In this document: positions 63,881 to 64,000 of the stretch, piece after piece
Layout of the letters: the number at the start of each line of letters is the position of its first letter
Position numbering within the stretch: the first letter of the stretch is position 1
DNA from: Nitrobacter vulgaris
GTDB taxonomy: Bacteria > Pseudomonadota > Alphaproteobacteria > Rhizobiales > Xanthobacteraceae
Direction: 5' to 3'
Assembly (NCBI RefSeq): GCF_031453995.1
Contig: NZ_JAVDPZ010000005.1
Coordinates: forward strand, 128,580 to 192,579
DNA length: 64,000 bases
Program-made: the position numbers and the translations under genes
Notes under the pieces: model-generated
Told to the model about the DNA's origin: nothing
Seen by the model: the letters and a program-made list of their open reading frames with translations, nothing else
Databases searched by the model: none

Positions 63881-63905
63881 AACCTGCTATTCATGAACTC
63901 GTTCC
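63881..63905 (-). promoter_or_regulatory. EcfG-type promoter, second copy of the Mn-catalase promoter
   Basis: Minus-strand GGAAC (63905-63901), 16 bases, GGTT (63884-63881), as at 34279-34303. Confidence 0.6.
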
Positions 63906-64000
63906 TAGTGGATGGAATCTAACACTTGGTGCCCGCGTCTGACGGCTCGGATAATTTTGTTGGGATCGGCAGTCCATGTGAAGGGCTTCGGTTCGGCGTT
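63905..64000 (-). mobile_element. C-terminus of an IS630-type transposase (partial)
   Basis: The 31 residues entering from the right edge read EPKPFTWTADPNKIIRAVRRG and end DSIH with a TAG at 63907-63905, like the tail of IS630-family transposases. The stop touches the GGAAC of the catalase promoter copy, so the element ends, or is cut, exactly here. Confidence 0.65.

Noticed and set aside
1..64000. tRNA, rRNA, integrase or attachment site that would define an island boundary
   Set aside because: None could be recognised by eye on either strand.

Overview
The window reads as an accessory chromosomal region of an alphaproteobacterium of the Bradyrhizobium/Nitrobacteraceae type. The protein families (DUF3618/holin operon, PRC-barrel and DUF892 stress proteins, DUF3768, DUF6496, Ku/LigD end joining), the many short charged or cysteine-rich proteins, and repeated promoter-like motifs of the EcfG type (GGAAC, spacer of 16-17, then a GTT/ATT-like -10) fit that group. 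This placement is inferred from protein style, not from a marker gene. No rRNA, tRNA, CRISPR array or replication origin was seen.

Layout. 0-4 kb: DNA end-joining genes (ligD fragment divergent from ku and an ATP-dependent ligase) and a PAP2/DUF3147 membrane operon. 4-8 kb: a DUF892 ferritin-like gene and a four-gene envelope-stress operon. 8-14 kb: a zinc-ribbon protein, a Tat-exported DUF1264 protein, a cysteine hydrolase, an MFS transporter and a GAF/HisKA_2 histidine kinase. 14-25 kb: many very small genes, several broken by one-base changes. 25-35 kb: PRC-barrel, FAD/Rieske oxidoreductase, a broken YihY, DUF6496, SDR, zinc alcohol dehydrogenase, a PLP-fold protein, manganese catalase and topoisomerase IB. 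35-51 kb: small stress proteins, PNPOx-like protein, exonuclease III, DUF1810, GlsB, AI-2E transporter, DUF4336. 51.5-54.1 kb: a complete IS66 element, followed by a DUF3732 gene fragment. 55-60 kb: a sulfide/persulfide detoxification locus. 60-64 kb: a LOG-family pseudogene, PRC-barrel, an intact second YihY, a chimeric DUF6496/Mn-catalase gene and the end of an IS630-type transposase.

How it works together. At least thirteen genes or operons carry a GGAAC-N16/17 motif just upstream, so much of the window looks like one general-stress-response (EcfG/PhyR) regulon coupling DNA repair, peroxide removal, redox enzymes, envelope proteins and small stress proteins. The sulfide locus appears separately controlled by an ArsR repressor through AT-rich palindromes. 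The region is also a gene graveyard: about fifteen genes are truncated, frameshifted, interrupted by stops or fused, and blocks are duplicated within the window. Some single-base defects could be sequencing errors.
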